Made by a program: the position numbers and the translations under genes. Below are positions 1 to 11,765 of a stretch of DNA of 64,000 nucleotides, piece by piece. A model generated the notes under the pieces. The model made no database searches and was not told the DNA's origin. It saw nothing but the letters and a program-made list of their open reading frames with translations. Source of the stretch: Caprella mutica (Eukaryota; Arthropoda; Malacostraca; Amphipoda; Caprellidae); the NCBI GenBank assembly GCA_947561585.1, contig CANNZV010001162.1, positions 116,861-180,860 on the forward strand. Reading direction: 5' to 3'. Position 1 is the first letter of the stretch. Each line of letters opens with the position of its first letter.

Positions 1-1479
1 CGGACGACTCTGGATTGCGGACGACTCTGGATTGCGGACGACTCTGGATTGCGGACGACTCTGGATTGCGGACGACTCTGGATTGCGGACGACACTGGAT
101 TGCGGACGACACTGGATTGCGGACGACACTGGATTGCGGACGACACTGGATTGCGGACGACACTGGATTGCGGACGACACTGGATTGCGGACGACACTGG
201 ATTGCGGACGACACTGGATTGCGGACGACACTGGATTGCGGACGACACTGGATTGCGGACGACACTGGATTGCGGACGACACTGGATTGCGGACGACACT
301 GGATTGCGGACGACACTGGATTGCGGACGACACTGGATTGCGGACGACACTGGATTGCGGACGACACTGGATTGCGGACGACACTGGATTGCGGACGACA
401 CTGGATTGCGGACGACACTGGATTGCGGACGACACTGGATTGCGGACGACACTGGATTGCGGACGACACTGGATTGCGGACGACACTGGATTGCGGACGA
501 CACTGGATTGCGGACGACACTGGATTGCGGACGACACTGGATTGCGGACGACACTGGATTGCGGACGACACTGGATTGCGGACGACACTGGATTGCGGAC
601 GACACTGGATTGCGGACGACACTGGATTGCGGACGACACTGGATTGCGGACGACACTGGATTGCGGACGACTCTGGATTGCGGACGACTCTGGATTGCGG
701 ACGACTCTGGATTGCGGACGACTCTGGATTGCGGACGACTCTGGATTGCGGACGACTCTGGATTGCGGACGACTCTGGATTGCGGACGACTCTGGATTGC
801 GGACGACTCTGGATTGCGGACGACTCTGGATTGCGGACGACTCTGGATTGCGGACGACTCTGGATTGCGGACGACTCTGGATTGCGGACGACTCTGGATT
901 GCGGACGACTCTGGATTGCGGACGACTCTGGATTGCGGACGACTCTGGATTGCGGACGACTCTGGATTGCGGACGACTCTGGATTGCGGACGACTCTGGA
1001 TTGCGGACGACTCTGGATTGCGGACGACTCTGGATTGCGGACGACTCTGGATTGCGGACGACTCTGGATTGCGGACGACTCTGGATTGCGGACGACTCTG
1101 GATTGCGGACGACTCTGGATTGCGGACGACTCTGGATTGCGGACGACTCTGGATTGCGGACGACTCTGGATTGCGGACGACTCTGGATTGCGGACGACTC
1201 TGGATTGCGGACGACTCTGGATTGCGGACGACTCTGGATTGCGGACGACTCTGGATTGCGGACGACTCTGGATTGCGGACGACTCTGGATTGCGGACGAC
1301 TCTGGATTGCGGACGACTCTGGATTGCGGACGACTCTGGATTGCGGACGACTCTGGATTGCGGACGACTCTGGATTGCGGACGACACTAGATTGCGGACG
1401 ACACTAGATTGCGGACGACACTAGATTGCGGACGACACTAGATTGCGGACGACACTAGATTGCGGACGACACTAGATTT
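1..1479. repeat. 17-bp minisatellite, truncated by window edge
   Basis: About 87 head-to-tail copies of a 17-bp unit (GCGGACGACTCTGGATT). The copies fall in homogeneous blocks: the CTCTGG variant up to about 88, the ACACTGG variant to about 660, CTCTGG again to about 1377, then ACACTAG in the last six. Because 17 is not a multiple of three and the unit lacks stops, all three plus-strand frames stay open for about 450 codons, giving the same 17-residue repeat in each. The frames close when the last variant introduces TAG. This is a satellite, not a gene. The left boundary lies outside the window. Confidence 0.97.
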
Positions 1480-3341
1480 GACTTATTGATAATTGGCCGG
1501 TTTGTTCTATTTGCAGCATTCAGTTACTGCAATTTATAATTCGGTAGGTAAATTTATTGACTTTATTCATTACTAGGGTTGTGACAATGTGTTTATAGTT
1601 TGAAAACTATCTGGAGCATAAAAAATACAAAGCATATTATTATTATAAAAAAATACTTTTGATGTGAAAAATATACTCTTTCTATTACTGGAATTATACT
1701 TCGATCAATAAATACTATTTTTATGTGAGTCTAATTAGTAATTCTAATCATATAATAGCCCTATAAGCAAAGGAATTGTGTAGTGAATGAGTGTGGATAG
1801 TTAACAAATTTTCTATTGTCTGTTCTTAAATTGCAGAACATAAAAGAATTTATTTGAATAATAAGAAGAATGTTTTTCATGAGAATATATAACATATTCG
1901 AAAGAGATATTGTTTCAATAGTTTGTTACGTTTTTCATTGTTATATCTGAATTATGTAACTATGTATTGATCTCTTGAGTAAATATTTCTATAATATAAT
2001 TTTTTTGGTAGTTTAGGAAATTTTTCCATTCAAGTGACTACTTTTAAAACTAGTCTGTTCTATATTCATTTCAATGTTGTAAATTTGCTTTCTATGTATG
2101 AATAAACATTATAAGAATTCCTTTGATCTTAAAACCTGCTACACGACATACGTGTATGTTGAAAGTGAACTATTATCATATCGAAGTGTTGTCACTTCCC
2201 AGTGGTACTATCCGAGAGATCCGCTAAAACTTCTGAAAAAAAACTTATTTATTATCTAAGGTTGCGTGGTTAAAACTCTCCCATAACCACTACAATGAAA
2301 TTAGTTATTTACACACAAGAATAAACTGAAAAGGCAGTGTATTCAGTCACCCAGTCTCCATTATCATTTCTCAATGAACAAGAAAACGGACAAGAGAAAG
2401 AGAAACATAAAACTTAGGAAATATGCAGCTTCAACTAACATTGTATCTACATTAAATTAATATGTGGTTTAGTTCACAAATAAAAGTTTATCCAGGAATT
2501 ATAATTCGCAAGCATAATCAAGAAAAGAGATTGAATCGAAAGTATAATATATTTGACTTCATTTAAATTAGAAAGAATGGTGAATTGATTCTAACAATTG
2601 AAAATTTTGAGTTACAGTATAGTCGTTGAAACATTTTATCGCAGATATATTTCAAATGTGAATGAGATTCTTAGACTAATTAACATTACCTGAAATATGG
2701 CATGTCCGTTCACTTCCAAATATATGGTTTCCGCTGTCATTTGTTACCTTATCATCATCTACGCTATCATCATGGTTAGGCCAATTTCATAGGATTGAAA
2801 TATGCTTTTTCGCTCTGCCTACAGCGCAATGTCCAGGAATCTCACATGTATAGATCTACTTCCTATCAAGTTAGACATCACACTATGACAACTGTAATTG
2901 ATTCAAAAATAGATATGTTTTAGTTTATTTATGAGAAATTGTGTACCCTGTGTAATGAAATCATATTTTTAAAAGAACAGCCTGTATAATAATATCATTA
3001 ATGTTTCATTACATAACATGTAAGTACCTTTAAAAATATTGGTGAATTACATGTGTCTAATGAATTCAAATATTAAAAGAAGAAATGCTTTAAAGTTTAC
3101 AAGAAAAATGTGATTTAATTAAAAACTAGAAAATGATGTAAATTTTGAACAACTTTCCCAAAAGTACAGCTTCTACTAAACTATAATTCGAGTCTGTCTC
3201 ATTATTAACCCCCTTATATGGTTTGAGTGAAAGTGAAATACTTGAATTTTGAAGACTGTTGTAAACATATTTTGTGTAGACACGTATAATGAACTAACTT
3301 TCTTTAATGAACTATTCGTAGTTCTCTGTAGAGGAGTTCTA
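1480..3341. other. AT-rich intergenic DNA with a possible hAT end
   Basis: No supportable coding region. A sequence at 1574-1590 (TAGGGTTGTGACAATG) matches the terminal motif of the hAT-type elements found at 28524, 44579 and 61876, so a truncated hAT end is possible. Nothing else recognised. Confidence 0.5.
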
Positions 3342-3689
3342 CTGTATTAGTTATGAAGTTTTTTTATATGAAGCATCCGAGTAATGAACGACCTGAATTA
3401 TGAAATGTTCCTGATTTATGAAGTAGTTTTCTTTGTTTAAATCATAGAAAGCGTTACTACTTGAGGTATAACTACACCTTTTACAAGTGAAGTTGGCAGA
3501 AGTGAATAATTTATTGGCAGAAGTCATAAAGGAATTGGCAAAAGTGAAAAATGAATTGGCATAATTGAAAGTCATATTGCAGAAGTGAAAATGAAAATTG
3601 CAAGTATGACAAGCAATTTTAATCCAATAGTGGGTTTTTGCAATCTTCTCCATCAGACATACCATATTATAAGATATTACTCTTCCATA

Positions 3690-3870
3690 GAATAACACTC
3701 AATTATAGGAAAATACCCAATTGTAGGATAATACACAATTATAGGATAATACTAAATTATAGGATAATACTCAATTATAGGGTAATACTCAATTGTAAGG
3801 TACTACTCAATTATAGGATAAACCCAATTCTAGGATAGTGCCCAATTATAAAATATTACCCATTTATAGA
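3690..3870. repeat. 18-bp degenerate array inside copy A
   Basis: About ten degenerate copies of AATTATAGGATAATACTC. A shorter run in the opposite orientation follows at 4072-4165, and the equivalent array recurs in copy B at 16150-16430. Confidence 0.85.
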
Positions 3871-3892
3871 AAAGTACCAAATAAAGGCTACT

Positions 3893-4071
3893 TCACACAT
3901 CACCGGGATCCGTCAGTCACTCTCCTCTCAGTGATTCGGTGTCAGTGAAAAAATGTATCGTTACATTAATTTCAACGGATATATTCACACAGTACCAGCT
4001 CCTCGCAGTTATAAAAAATCACTGAAAGGTGACGTCCCGGACTGATATCGGTGATGTGTGAAGCAGCCTTT
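3893..4071. mobile_element. Small nested MITE
   Basis: Ends are AAGGCTACTTCACACATCAC on the left and, inverted, CGGTGATGTGTGAAGCAGCC on the right. The GC-richer, palindromic sequence interrupts the 18-bp array of copy A. ATA-type bases flank both sides, but the exact target duplication is uncertain. Confidence 0.7.
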
Positions 4072-4849
4072 ATAGGATACTACCAATAATTGAGTATTGT
4101 CCTATAATTGGGTATTATTCAATAATATAGTATTATCCTATAATAGAGTATTATCTAATAATATGGTAGTATCTGGTGGAGAAGATTACAAAAACCCACT
4201 ATTAGATTGAGACTATAATTTTCATTGAAAAATATTCTATATTGTAATTATTACTTTTGCTTGCAATTTTACTTTTCACTTCTGCAATATGTATTGACTT
4301 TCACTTGTGCCAATTCATTTTTCACTTCTACCAATTCTTTTTTGGACTTGTTATGATGTGAATATCCTGTGGAATAAAATTAGTGAAATATAACAAACTT
4401 CTATGAATTAATCTTATTTTTATCTTATCAGAAATTGTATTCCTATCTAAGATAATGGAAACAAAGAAAACAAGAAAAAGAAATCACTTAAAATTAAACA
4501 AAAACAAGAAATTCTTACTTGTTTGAACAAAGGCATACATAATGATAAAAAAATGATTAATGATTTAAATTTAGGCATAAATCTTTAGTACCATGAGAGA
4601 TATATATTAATTTTGTACAATAATGAGTTGCTATTTTGATTTTCAACAATATTTACCTAAATTTGTCTCATTACCCCAATTTTGTATAAAATTTAGTCCA
4701 CATCCAAATAAGAATAAAATTTGTCATAGTCATCCCTCAGGACCAAAATTCTTTATTTTTTTTTCACAGAAAACTATCACTGCACACGAGTTATGAAGTG
4801 GCTCTCAGTTATGAAGTAACCAATACTTCATAACTCAGGAGTATCACTG

Positions 4850-7370
4850 TACTAATAATCTAAAAGTTCTCGAGAAGACATGGCAAGATAACACGACAAT
4901 ATACAAATAGGCAGTTGTGACACAAGGCTACTGATAGACAAAAAATTGAATTTAGGAATGTCTTTGTGTGTGGATTTTTTCCTTTAATTTTCAATGATTT
5001 CATCATTTGGTACGATACGTATATTCTTGCATATAGAATTTTTCAAATTACTCTAAAAAATTTGATACTATTGAGTAGTTCTGGTTTAATATTGAAGTAG
5101 AAAAACTAAAAAATATATTTGATAGTTTTCTTCATTACCATTATTCTATCTTGTAATTTGATTATTTATTTTGTTATTGTACAAGTTTTGTAATATTAAT
5201 TTTTTTTAATATCCTCTTGACGAAAAATGGTCGACGAAACTTCTTATTGACGAAACGTCCTGTCGACGAAACGTAGTTTCGACCAAATGTTTGTCAATGT
5301 TTTCGACCAAATGTTTTGCCTGACGACGAAACGTCTTTCGACGGAACGTCTGTCAACCCTATATAAAATACTGATTTTTTCGGAGGAGTTTCATAATTCT
5401 AGCTCAAAATTGACCGCTAGAGAGTCTAAATATTCTAACGATATATCAATAAATGTAAGTAGTAGATTCACAAGAACCAAAATGCCTGTACTGAAAATAA
5501 ATTCCCTTCATTCTTATGAAGCGGACACCAAATAAATAAAGAAATAAAAACATGTTGAAAATGATTAAAAGTCCTCTCCACTCTAAATTAAAAAAAATCT
5601 GGTTTTGCTTTAAATTTGTAGAGCTAAGGTTTTATAACATATCGCAGTAAACAGAATTTAAATCTATCAAGTTTTCTGTTCACAATTAATTATATAAGAA
5701 ATATTCGCATTTCATGTTTTCTTGTATACTTGAGTAGGATGTTCGTTCGTATATACATAGCGCATACCTATTCAAAATTTCAAATCACAGATCTGCGTTC
5801 AAATAGAAAGTGTATAAAAATTAACAGTTCTCAATGTCGGAAAATGTTATGATATATGAAAACGATTAGTAAGAAATAATTAATTAGGTAATTGAATTCT
5901 TTATATGGATCCATTGTCTTAGAACTACACTATTACGATAAATATTAAAGTGAATCTTAGAATACCTACCGTAACTTACGCGGAAAAGGCGGATTATGGA
6001 TGCTAGAGCCTATGTACCTATAATATTAAAGTTAGGTAACAGTAAATCTGAGTAAGGCAGGGTTTGCACCATAGTTTGAGACAGCTTTAATTGGTTCATA
6101 CCTTACTTTACATCTGTGTCTCAGTGTCTGTATGATATGTTGTTAGAAAATAGGCCATAAGAATTAGCCTAAGCCCTAATGCATGCTGAATGATGGGAAA
6201 TTGAATATTGGTCAAAAATAAAGTCATATAGATACAAAGTATAATATTAGACCAAAGCTCAATTGACTCAATTCTCCAAATTATAGTACATTTTAAGTTA
6301 ATGTACGAATACCTAATAGGAGTGCTGTGGTATCACGTTGAAATGGAAATTCAATCAAATTAATCAAAAAACATTCATTAAGTAGGCAGATGTCTTTGTC
6401 AAACATTTTTTAGTTTGTTACAAAGTAACTCGATTAACACAAAGAACATCTTGAGTGACAATACGGTACCGGTAGCAATGATATCTATTGATATCTATCA
6501 ATCAGCTTTGTTATTGTTTTGATTTTGTCGGATCATGTTAGCCTATCGAATAAGGGAGCTTTTTCTTTGCTTGAAATTCAGAGGTGTAGTAGAAAGAACG
6601 GGAAAAAAATTTAAATTACATTTTATAATAAAACTATAGGACCTAATTTGAAATGGTTTGCAGTTTTACTATCAGTAACATTAGTTCTAATGCATAGAGA
6701 AATAAAAAAAATTAGAGTGGAGGGGATCTTTAATTTCAGTTTTACAGTTGCTGTTCGTACTCGTCCTACACCAGCTACAAGAATTCATATGTAAAATGGT
6801 ACACGAAGAGATAAATAATGAATATCATGAAGACTGTGATAAAGTAGATAAATAAATGTATTATTTAGAAAAAATGGGTAGCTTATATAAATATAAAAGT
6901 CTATGTACTTGTAAGCATAGTAAATAGATGGACAAGTATACTAAGTTTCGAATTCAAGTTGTTCCAGTCTTCAGAAACGATGTAAGCAAATGTAAAAGTA
7001 TTGTAAAAGTGAGTGAGAATTATATAGGTGTAGCCAAGTAAATAGATAGAATATGTCGATGAACAATATTTTTTGTTAGCTTCCATGTTAAAACAGTTGA
7101 GTTATAATCAACTATTAACCCTAAAATGTACATGGAATACTTGCTTGTCTTGTAAAGTTTTCTTTAAATACATCATCTGTGTCGGGTTATGGATGGTATA
7201 ATGCAATAAATTCCACAGAAAAATTATCTACATAATATTATATAGGAAAAATTTAAATAATATTTGTATAAAAAGACAAATAAAATTATTTCACTCTTTA
7301 TAGAAAGCTAGGCTGTGTCCAAAGATTATGAATACATTTTTTTTTCTCCTAAGGTACCTCTAGGGTAAAT
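4850..7370. other. AT-rich DNA with no gene recognised
   Basis: No spliced or unspliced coding region could be supported; the 82-codon frame at 5287 overlaps a repeat. Apart from the short array at 5217-5348, I see nothing distinctive. Confidence 0.6.
5217..5348. repeat. Solo arm of a foldback-type array
   Basis: Irregular repeats of CGACGAAACGT interspersed with TCGACCAAATGTTT, ending in GTCTGTCAACCC. Unit length and appearance resemble the arms of the foldback elements at 19471 and 45424, but I find no inverted partner nearby. Probably a remnant. Confidence 0.55.
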
Positions 7371-7372
7371 TA

Positions 7373-7519
7373 CGAATTATCGGTCAGTTTCACATCTTCG
7401 GTCATAAATAAACTCTATTGTTATTATTATTATTTATTATTATATAAGAAAAAAAGATATAATAAAATATCAATTATAATAACGATTTTTCTTGTATGAT
7501 TATTATTCGTAATTTACCC
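7373..7519. mobile_element. MITE with TA duplication
   Basis: A 147-bp inverted-repeat element starting GGGTAAATTACGAATTATCG and ending TTCGTAATTTACCC, with TA on both sides (7371-7372 and 7520-7521). A related copy lies at 23587-23728. Confidence 0.85.
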
Positions 7520-7521
7520 TA

Positions 7522-8356
7522 GTTTAAATGTAATTTGTTAAAATCTATTTTTTCAAATACCTATATATGTATGGGTACCAGGTTGTAAGTTGGCAGTTTG
7601 GCACCTAACCTATTGTACGGTTGAACTTACAATGAAACACTCGAATGACCCTTAACTAACATATAAACCTGATCGTTTAAGCACATTTTGACGACTGAAA
7701 TTTTCCATGAAAATTCTCATTTAATCAGATAAATGCAAAATTGTCTTAAACCCTTCAGTCACCTTTAGTATAACTCTACTGCAGATTTGAAGGCTATTAA
7801 GCAAAATATTATTAGTGAATATAGTGTAAAACGTCATAAGATCACAATTTTATTTAGGTTAATTTCCATGAAAATGCACATTTAACTGAATAATAGCATA
7901 GTTCTTAGAAAAAAAAATGGAAAAACCATGTATGATGTCATTCACGTCTCAGTAGTTTTTCGGATGTTCCAATATTGTACTTAGTATACTTTCAATTTAT
8001 TTACTATGCATGTAAGTAGATTGATGAAAGTCGTAGTAAGTGCACTTATGATATCATTACAACTACGTGTTCAATATTTTTTCAATCATACTGATGTTCA
8101 ACAAAACATGAAAATATCTACAGTATTCATGTATCCATATGATGTCAATAAGTTAAACAATCTATATAACTTTACACTCTTCAATTGCCTTAAATGTGAA
8201 TTTAAAGTGTTGTTGTGATGACGGACAAAAAATATCTTCATTGTCACTACCATATCTAATATGTAGCCGAAACTGTGTGTAGATAACAACCTACCAGTTA
8301 CTTTTCTATGTTCATTCCATCAGAAGACACCGTAGTGTGAGCGTCTAACTATAATT
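7522..8356. other. Upstream region of locus 1
   Basis: AT-rich. Reading frames of 60-70 codons at 8006 (plus) and 8098 (minus) overlap antisense and show no recognisable motif, so they are not called. A promoter for the gene starting at 8357 would lie here, but no convincing core element was identified. Confidence 0.4.
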
Positions 8357-11300
8357 ATGGCTCGGAATAGAAGAATAGGAGGGTCAAGATCAAGAAGAAA
8401 CTATATCAAGTTTTCAAGAATTAACGATATGTAAGTGTGTTAAAAAAAAACCATTTATTTACTGTTTCCTTAGGGAAGATATACATTGACAAACTCGAGT
8501 AGAAGATTATTTTTCATTTATTTGTGATATATAGTAATAGTTTTAGATTTGTGAATAAACGAATTTTGCTGTTTTGAATCAAATATCTGACTATAAAGAT
8601 GTCTTCCTAACGATTGCTCTATTGAAGCACTCGCTATGTGTTCCGTTCATGATTTCTGCAACGTTTATTACCAATCAACAGTCATTATACTTTTAATATT
8701 ATCTACCATTTTACCAATAATTGGTAATTACTCTTTAATTGGCTGGAGGAAACGATAATTGGAATTTCATTTTTAAATTATCGTGTTTTTGAATGATGTC
8801 CAAAACGTAAATCAATTTTTTATAAATTTTTGGATTAACTTATTTAATTTCAAATGAAAATATCGGATGATGAATAAATAAATTGTCCCTTTTCATAGTA
8901 TGTTATCTCTAATTTTTCATAGGTTCAAGCAAGTAAATTGCGGCACACTGACAAACTGCGGTATCTTACAACAGAAACATCATACATTCAAAATACACGT
9001 TAAAAAATTAAATTAATAAATTATAGCATGCACTGCGCTTCTTTTGGTATCTATGCAACATTTTAATGTAATTTCGGTTTAGAATGTTTTACAGACTCTC
9101 TTGAGAGCGCCGCAATTGAAAAATAAAGGATCGCAATTTACCTGCGTGACCCTAGGTTAAAGGACTTTTAAAGTGGAATTGGTAATCTAAGTGTGAGACC
9201 GATTTGCGATACTGCTACATATTCCTTTTAGTAAGTTCATTAAAATATATGTATTTTAATGAAAGTGTGATATCTGTTAAAAAGTTAATTTAAAATGAAT
9301 AGATGTATTTAGTGAAATTAATTTATAATAATTGTAGTGTTCGGGCTTATTTAGTTATTTTAAAAGACAATTATTATGCTTCGAATCTTACAATGATAAT
9401 GCCATAATTTCATTCAATTGAAAATAAAGCTGATCGTTGATTAGTTAGTGTGCGATTTCAGGGCAGAGTGTTGCGATTTCAGGGCAGAGTGTTGCGATTT
9501 CAGGGCAGAGTGTTGCGATTTCAGGGCAGAGTGTTGCGATTTCAGGGCAGAGTGTTGCGATTTCAGGGCAGAGTGTTGCGATTTCAGGGCAGAGTGTTGC
9601 GATTTCAGGGCAGAGTGTTGCGATTTCAGGGCAGAGTGTTGCGATTTCAGGGCAGAGTGTTGCGATTTCAGGGCAGAGTGTTGCGATTTCAGGGCAGGGT
9701 GTTGCGATTTCAGGGCAGGGTGTTGCGATTTCAGGGCAGGGTGTTGCGATTTCAGGGCAGGGTGTTGCGATTTCAGGGCAGGGTGTTGCGATTTCAGGGC
9801 AGGGTGTTGCGATTTCAGGGCAGGGTGTTGCGATTTCAGGGCAGGGTGTTGCGATTTCTGGGCAGGGTGTTGCGATTTCTGGGCAGGGTGTTGCGATTTC
9901 TGGGCAGGGTGTTGCGATTTCTGGGCAGGGTGTTGCGATTTCTGGGCAGGGTGTTGCGATTTCTGGGCAGGGTGTTGCGATTTCTGGGCAGGGTGTTGCG
10001 ATTTCTGGGCAGGGTGTTGCGATTTCTGGGCATGGTGTTGCGATTTCTGGGCATGGTGTTGCGATTTCTGGGCAGGGTGTTGCGATTTCTGGGCAGGGTG
10101 TTGCGATTTCTGGGCAGGGTGTTGCGATTTTTGGGCAGGGTGTTGCGATTTCTGGGCAGGGTGTTGCGATTTCTGGGCAGGGTGTTGCGATTTCTGGGCA
10201 GGGTGTTGCGATTTCTGGGCAGGGTGTTGCGATTTCTGGGCAGGGTGTTGCGATTTCTGGGCAGGGTGTTGCGATTTCTGGGCAGGGTGTTGCGATTTCT
10301 GGGCAGGGTGTTGCGATTTCTGGGCAGGGTGTTGCGATTTCTGGGCAGGGTGATTACTTGGTGTCAGGGCGGGGTGATTACTTGGTGTCAGGGCGGGGTG
10401 ATTACTTGGTGTCAGGGCGGGGTGATTACTTGGTGTCAGGGCGGGGTGATTACTTGGTGTCAGGGCGGGGTGATTACTTGGTGTCAGGGCGGGGTGATTA
10501 CTTGGTGTCAGGGCGGGGTGATTACTTGGTGTCAGGACGGGGTGATTACTTGGTGTCAGGACGGGGTGATTACTTGGTGTCAGGGCAGGGTGATTACTTG
10601 GTGTCAGGGCAGGGTGATTACTTGGTGTCAGGGCAGGGTGATTACTTGGTGTCAGGGCAGGGTGATTACTTGGTGTCAGGGCAGGGTGATTACTTGGTGT
10701 CAGGGCAGGGTGATTACTTGGTGTCAGGGCAGTGTAATTCTTTGTTACCAAGACGTTGTCCCAGCTCTTCCTTATCTAGCTCACATATAATATCATTCTT
10801 TTCAGGTTGGCAAGGCCTGATGGTGAGATTCAAGGGCAGACGGATGGTGAGATTCAAGGGCAGACGGATGGTGAGATTCAAGGGCAGACGGATGGTGAGA
10901 TTCAAGGGCAGACGGATGGTGAGATTCAAGAGCAGCCTGATGGTGAAATTCAAGAGCAGCCTGATGGTGAAATTCAAGAGCAGCCTGATGGTGAGGTTCA
11001 AGAGCAGCCTGATGGTGAGGTTCAAGAGCAGCCTGATGGTGAGGTTAAAGAGCAGCCTGATGGTGAGGTTAAAGAGCAGCCTGATGGTGAGGTTAAAGAG
11101 CAGCCTGATGGTGAGGTTAAAGAGCAGCCTGATGGTGAGGTTCAAGGGCAGCCTGATGATGAAATTCAAGAATTACCTGATGGTGAAATTCAAGAATTAC
11201 CTGATCGTGAACGAATTATGGAAAAAATTCTTAAAAATAAGAGTGAATTTGACGATGATGAGTTAAGCAATTCGTCAGAAAGCGACGTCATGGATACTGA

Positions 11301-11409
11301 AGAAGAAGAAGAAGAAGTAGTATATTACAAGATGTTCATGAACAAGAAGAAATCCTTAAGATTCGTAATTGATGTTTTAATATATTTCATTGATAGGTGT
11401 AAAAACTAA
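8357..11409 (+). CDS. Spliced gene with acidic octapeptide repeats (locus 1)
   Basis: Predicted two-exon gene of unknown function. Exon 1 (8357-8430) starts at ATG and encodes a basic leader (MARNRRIGGSRSRRNYIKF, then SRIND), ending at donor GTAAGT. Exon 2 (10806-11409) follows a pyrimidine-rich tract and CAG. The join completes an ATG codon and stays in frame (D-M-L-A-R-P-D-G-E). Exon 2 encodes 16 octapeptides (DGEIQGQT, DGEIQEQP, DGEVKEQP), then DRERIMEKILKNKSEF, an acidic patch (EEEEEE) and a lysine-rich end. Total is about 225 residues; no signal peptide or membrane segment is seen. The 2.4-kb intron holds a MITE and two minisatellites. The locus is paralogous to the one at 35979, but I see no RING finger here, so it may have lost that exon. 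Exon 1 is inferred from splice phase alone; a non-functional relic is possible. Confidence 0.6.
8922..9152 (-). mobile_element. 231-bp MITE in the intron of locus 1
   Basis: Ends GGTTCAAGCAAGTAAATTGC and AATTTACCTGCGTGACCC, flanked by TA (8920-8921 and 9153-9154). The paralogous intron of locus 2 has the uninterrupted site near 34880 (ATTTTTCATACGTTCG), which directly supports an insertion. It belongs to the family with copies at 34304, 34542, 43777 and 48144. Confidence 0.9.
9449..10350. repeat. 21-bp minisatellite in the locus 1 intron
   Basis: About 43 copies of GCGATTTCAGGGCAGAGTGTT with graded variants (CAGAG to CAGGG; TTTCAGGG to TTTCTGGG; two units with CATGG). The 21-bp period keeps frames open on both strands, including one of 436 codons on the minus strand. 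These are not called as genes because the array is intronic and identical repeats are open in several frames. Confidence 0.95.
10350..10735. repeat. 24-bp minisatellite next to the splice acceptor of locus 1
   Basis: About 16 copies of a 24-bp unit (GATTACTTGGTGTCAGGGC followed by RGGGT), directly continuing the 21-bp array and sharing its GGGCAGGGT segment. It ends about 70 bp before the exon 2 acceptor. Its period equals that of the octapeptide-coding array that follows. Confidence 0.95.
10816..11205 (+). repeat. 24-bp coding minisatellite (16 octapeptides)
   Basis: Tandem 24-bp units beginning GATGGTGAGATTCAAGGGC inside exon 2 of locus 1. The period is a multiple of three, and substitutions between units are mostly conservative in the DGE frame (I/V, Q/K, T/P). 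This suggests the frame has mattered. Confidence 0.93.
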
Positions 11410-11632
11410 ATGCTCTATTTTAATTCAGACGAAATTGTAAATTAAAAATTATCGTAAAGGTAAAGGATATCGCGTTTTTTCTTAAAATCCAATTGTACCA
11501 AATGTTAACGTTTATGCATTCATAAAATATAATGTTATGTAAAAACTTTTTTGTATTTTAGTAATTAAGTAACTAAATATTTTAACTCAGGTATTCTCTT
11601 AAAGCTTGACGGATTGAAATATTTTTTCTTTC

Positions 11633-11638
11633 AATAAA
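11633..11638 (+). terminator. Poly(A) signal of locus 1
   Basis: AATAAA in the context CTTTCAATAAATCC, 224 bp after the stop codon. The same context occurs after locus 2 at 37961, which supports a shared 3' end. Confidence 0.7.
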
Positions 11639-11765
11639 TCCCTATTGTTAACCCGATTTAGTTTCAATAATCATTTTGTTCATAGATTGTTTCATTAGGA
11701 TTTGATCATAAAAGCTTTACTCAAAATATATTTTTATAGTGGATGAGATAGATATTTTTTGAAAT

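Larger units (their letters stand above)
3342..4849. mobile_element. Non-autonomous pogo/Tigger-like inverted-repeat element, copy A
   Basis: Terminal inverted sequences related to CAGTAAAACTCCTGAGTTAT, with the right end reading CTCAGGAGTATCACTG followed by TA. The left end is decayed, so the start is approximate. The two halves are inverted copies: GGCAGAAGTGAA motifs and CAATAGTGGGTTTTTGCAAT at 3540-3650 recur reversed at 4190-4345. A smaller element is nested at 3893-4071. Two more copies lie at 15824-16874 and 46371-46608. CAGT ends plus TA duplication fit the pogo/Tigger branch of Tc1/mariner by resemblance only. No transposase is present; the small reading frames at 3351-3838 are by-products of the repeats. 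Confidence 0.75.

Noticed and set aside
15..1424. Three overlapping plus-strand reading frames of about 450-470 codons
   Set aside because: All three frames give the same peptide because a stop-free 17-bp unit repeats. No splice signals or unique sequence.
1..1479. CRISPR-like array
   Set aside because: Direct repeats have no spacers between them, and the context is eukaryotic.
8006..8289. Overlapping 63-70 codon frames upstream of locus 1
   Set aside because: Antisense to each other, no domain, and no splice or codon pattern beyond chance for AT-rich DNA.
9441..10790. Long frames on both strands (301-446 codons) over the 21/24-bp arrays
   Set aside because: By-product of periods divisible by three. 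The region is intronic to the spliced gene and open on both strands at once.
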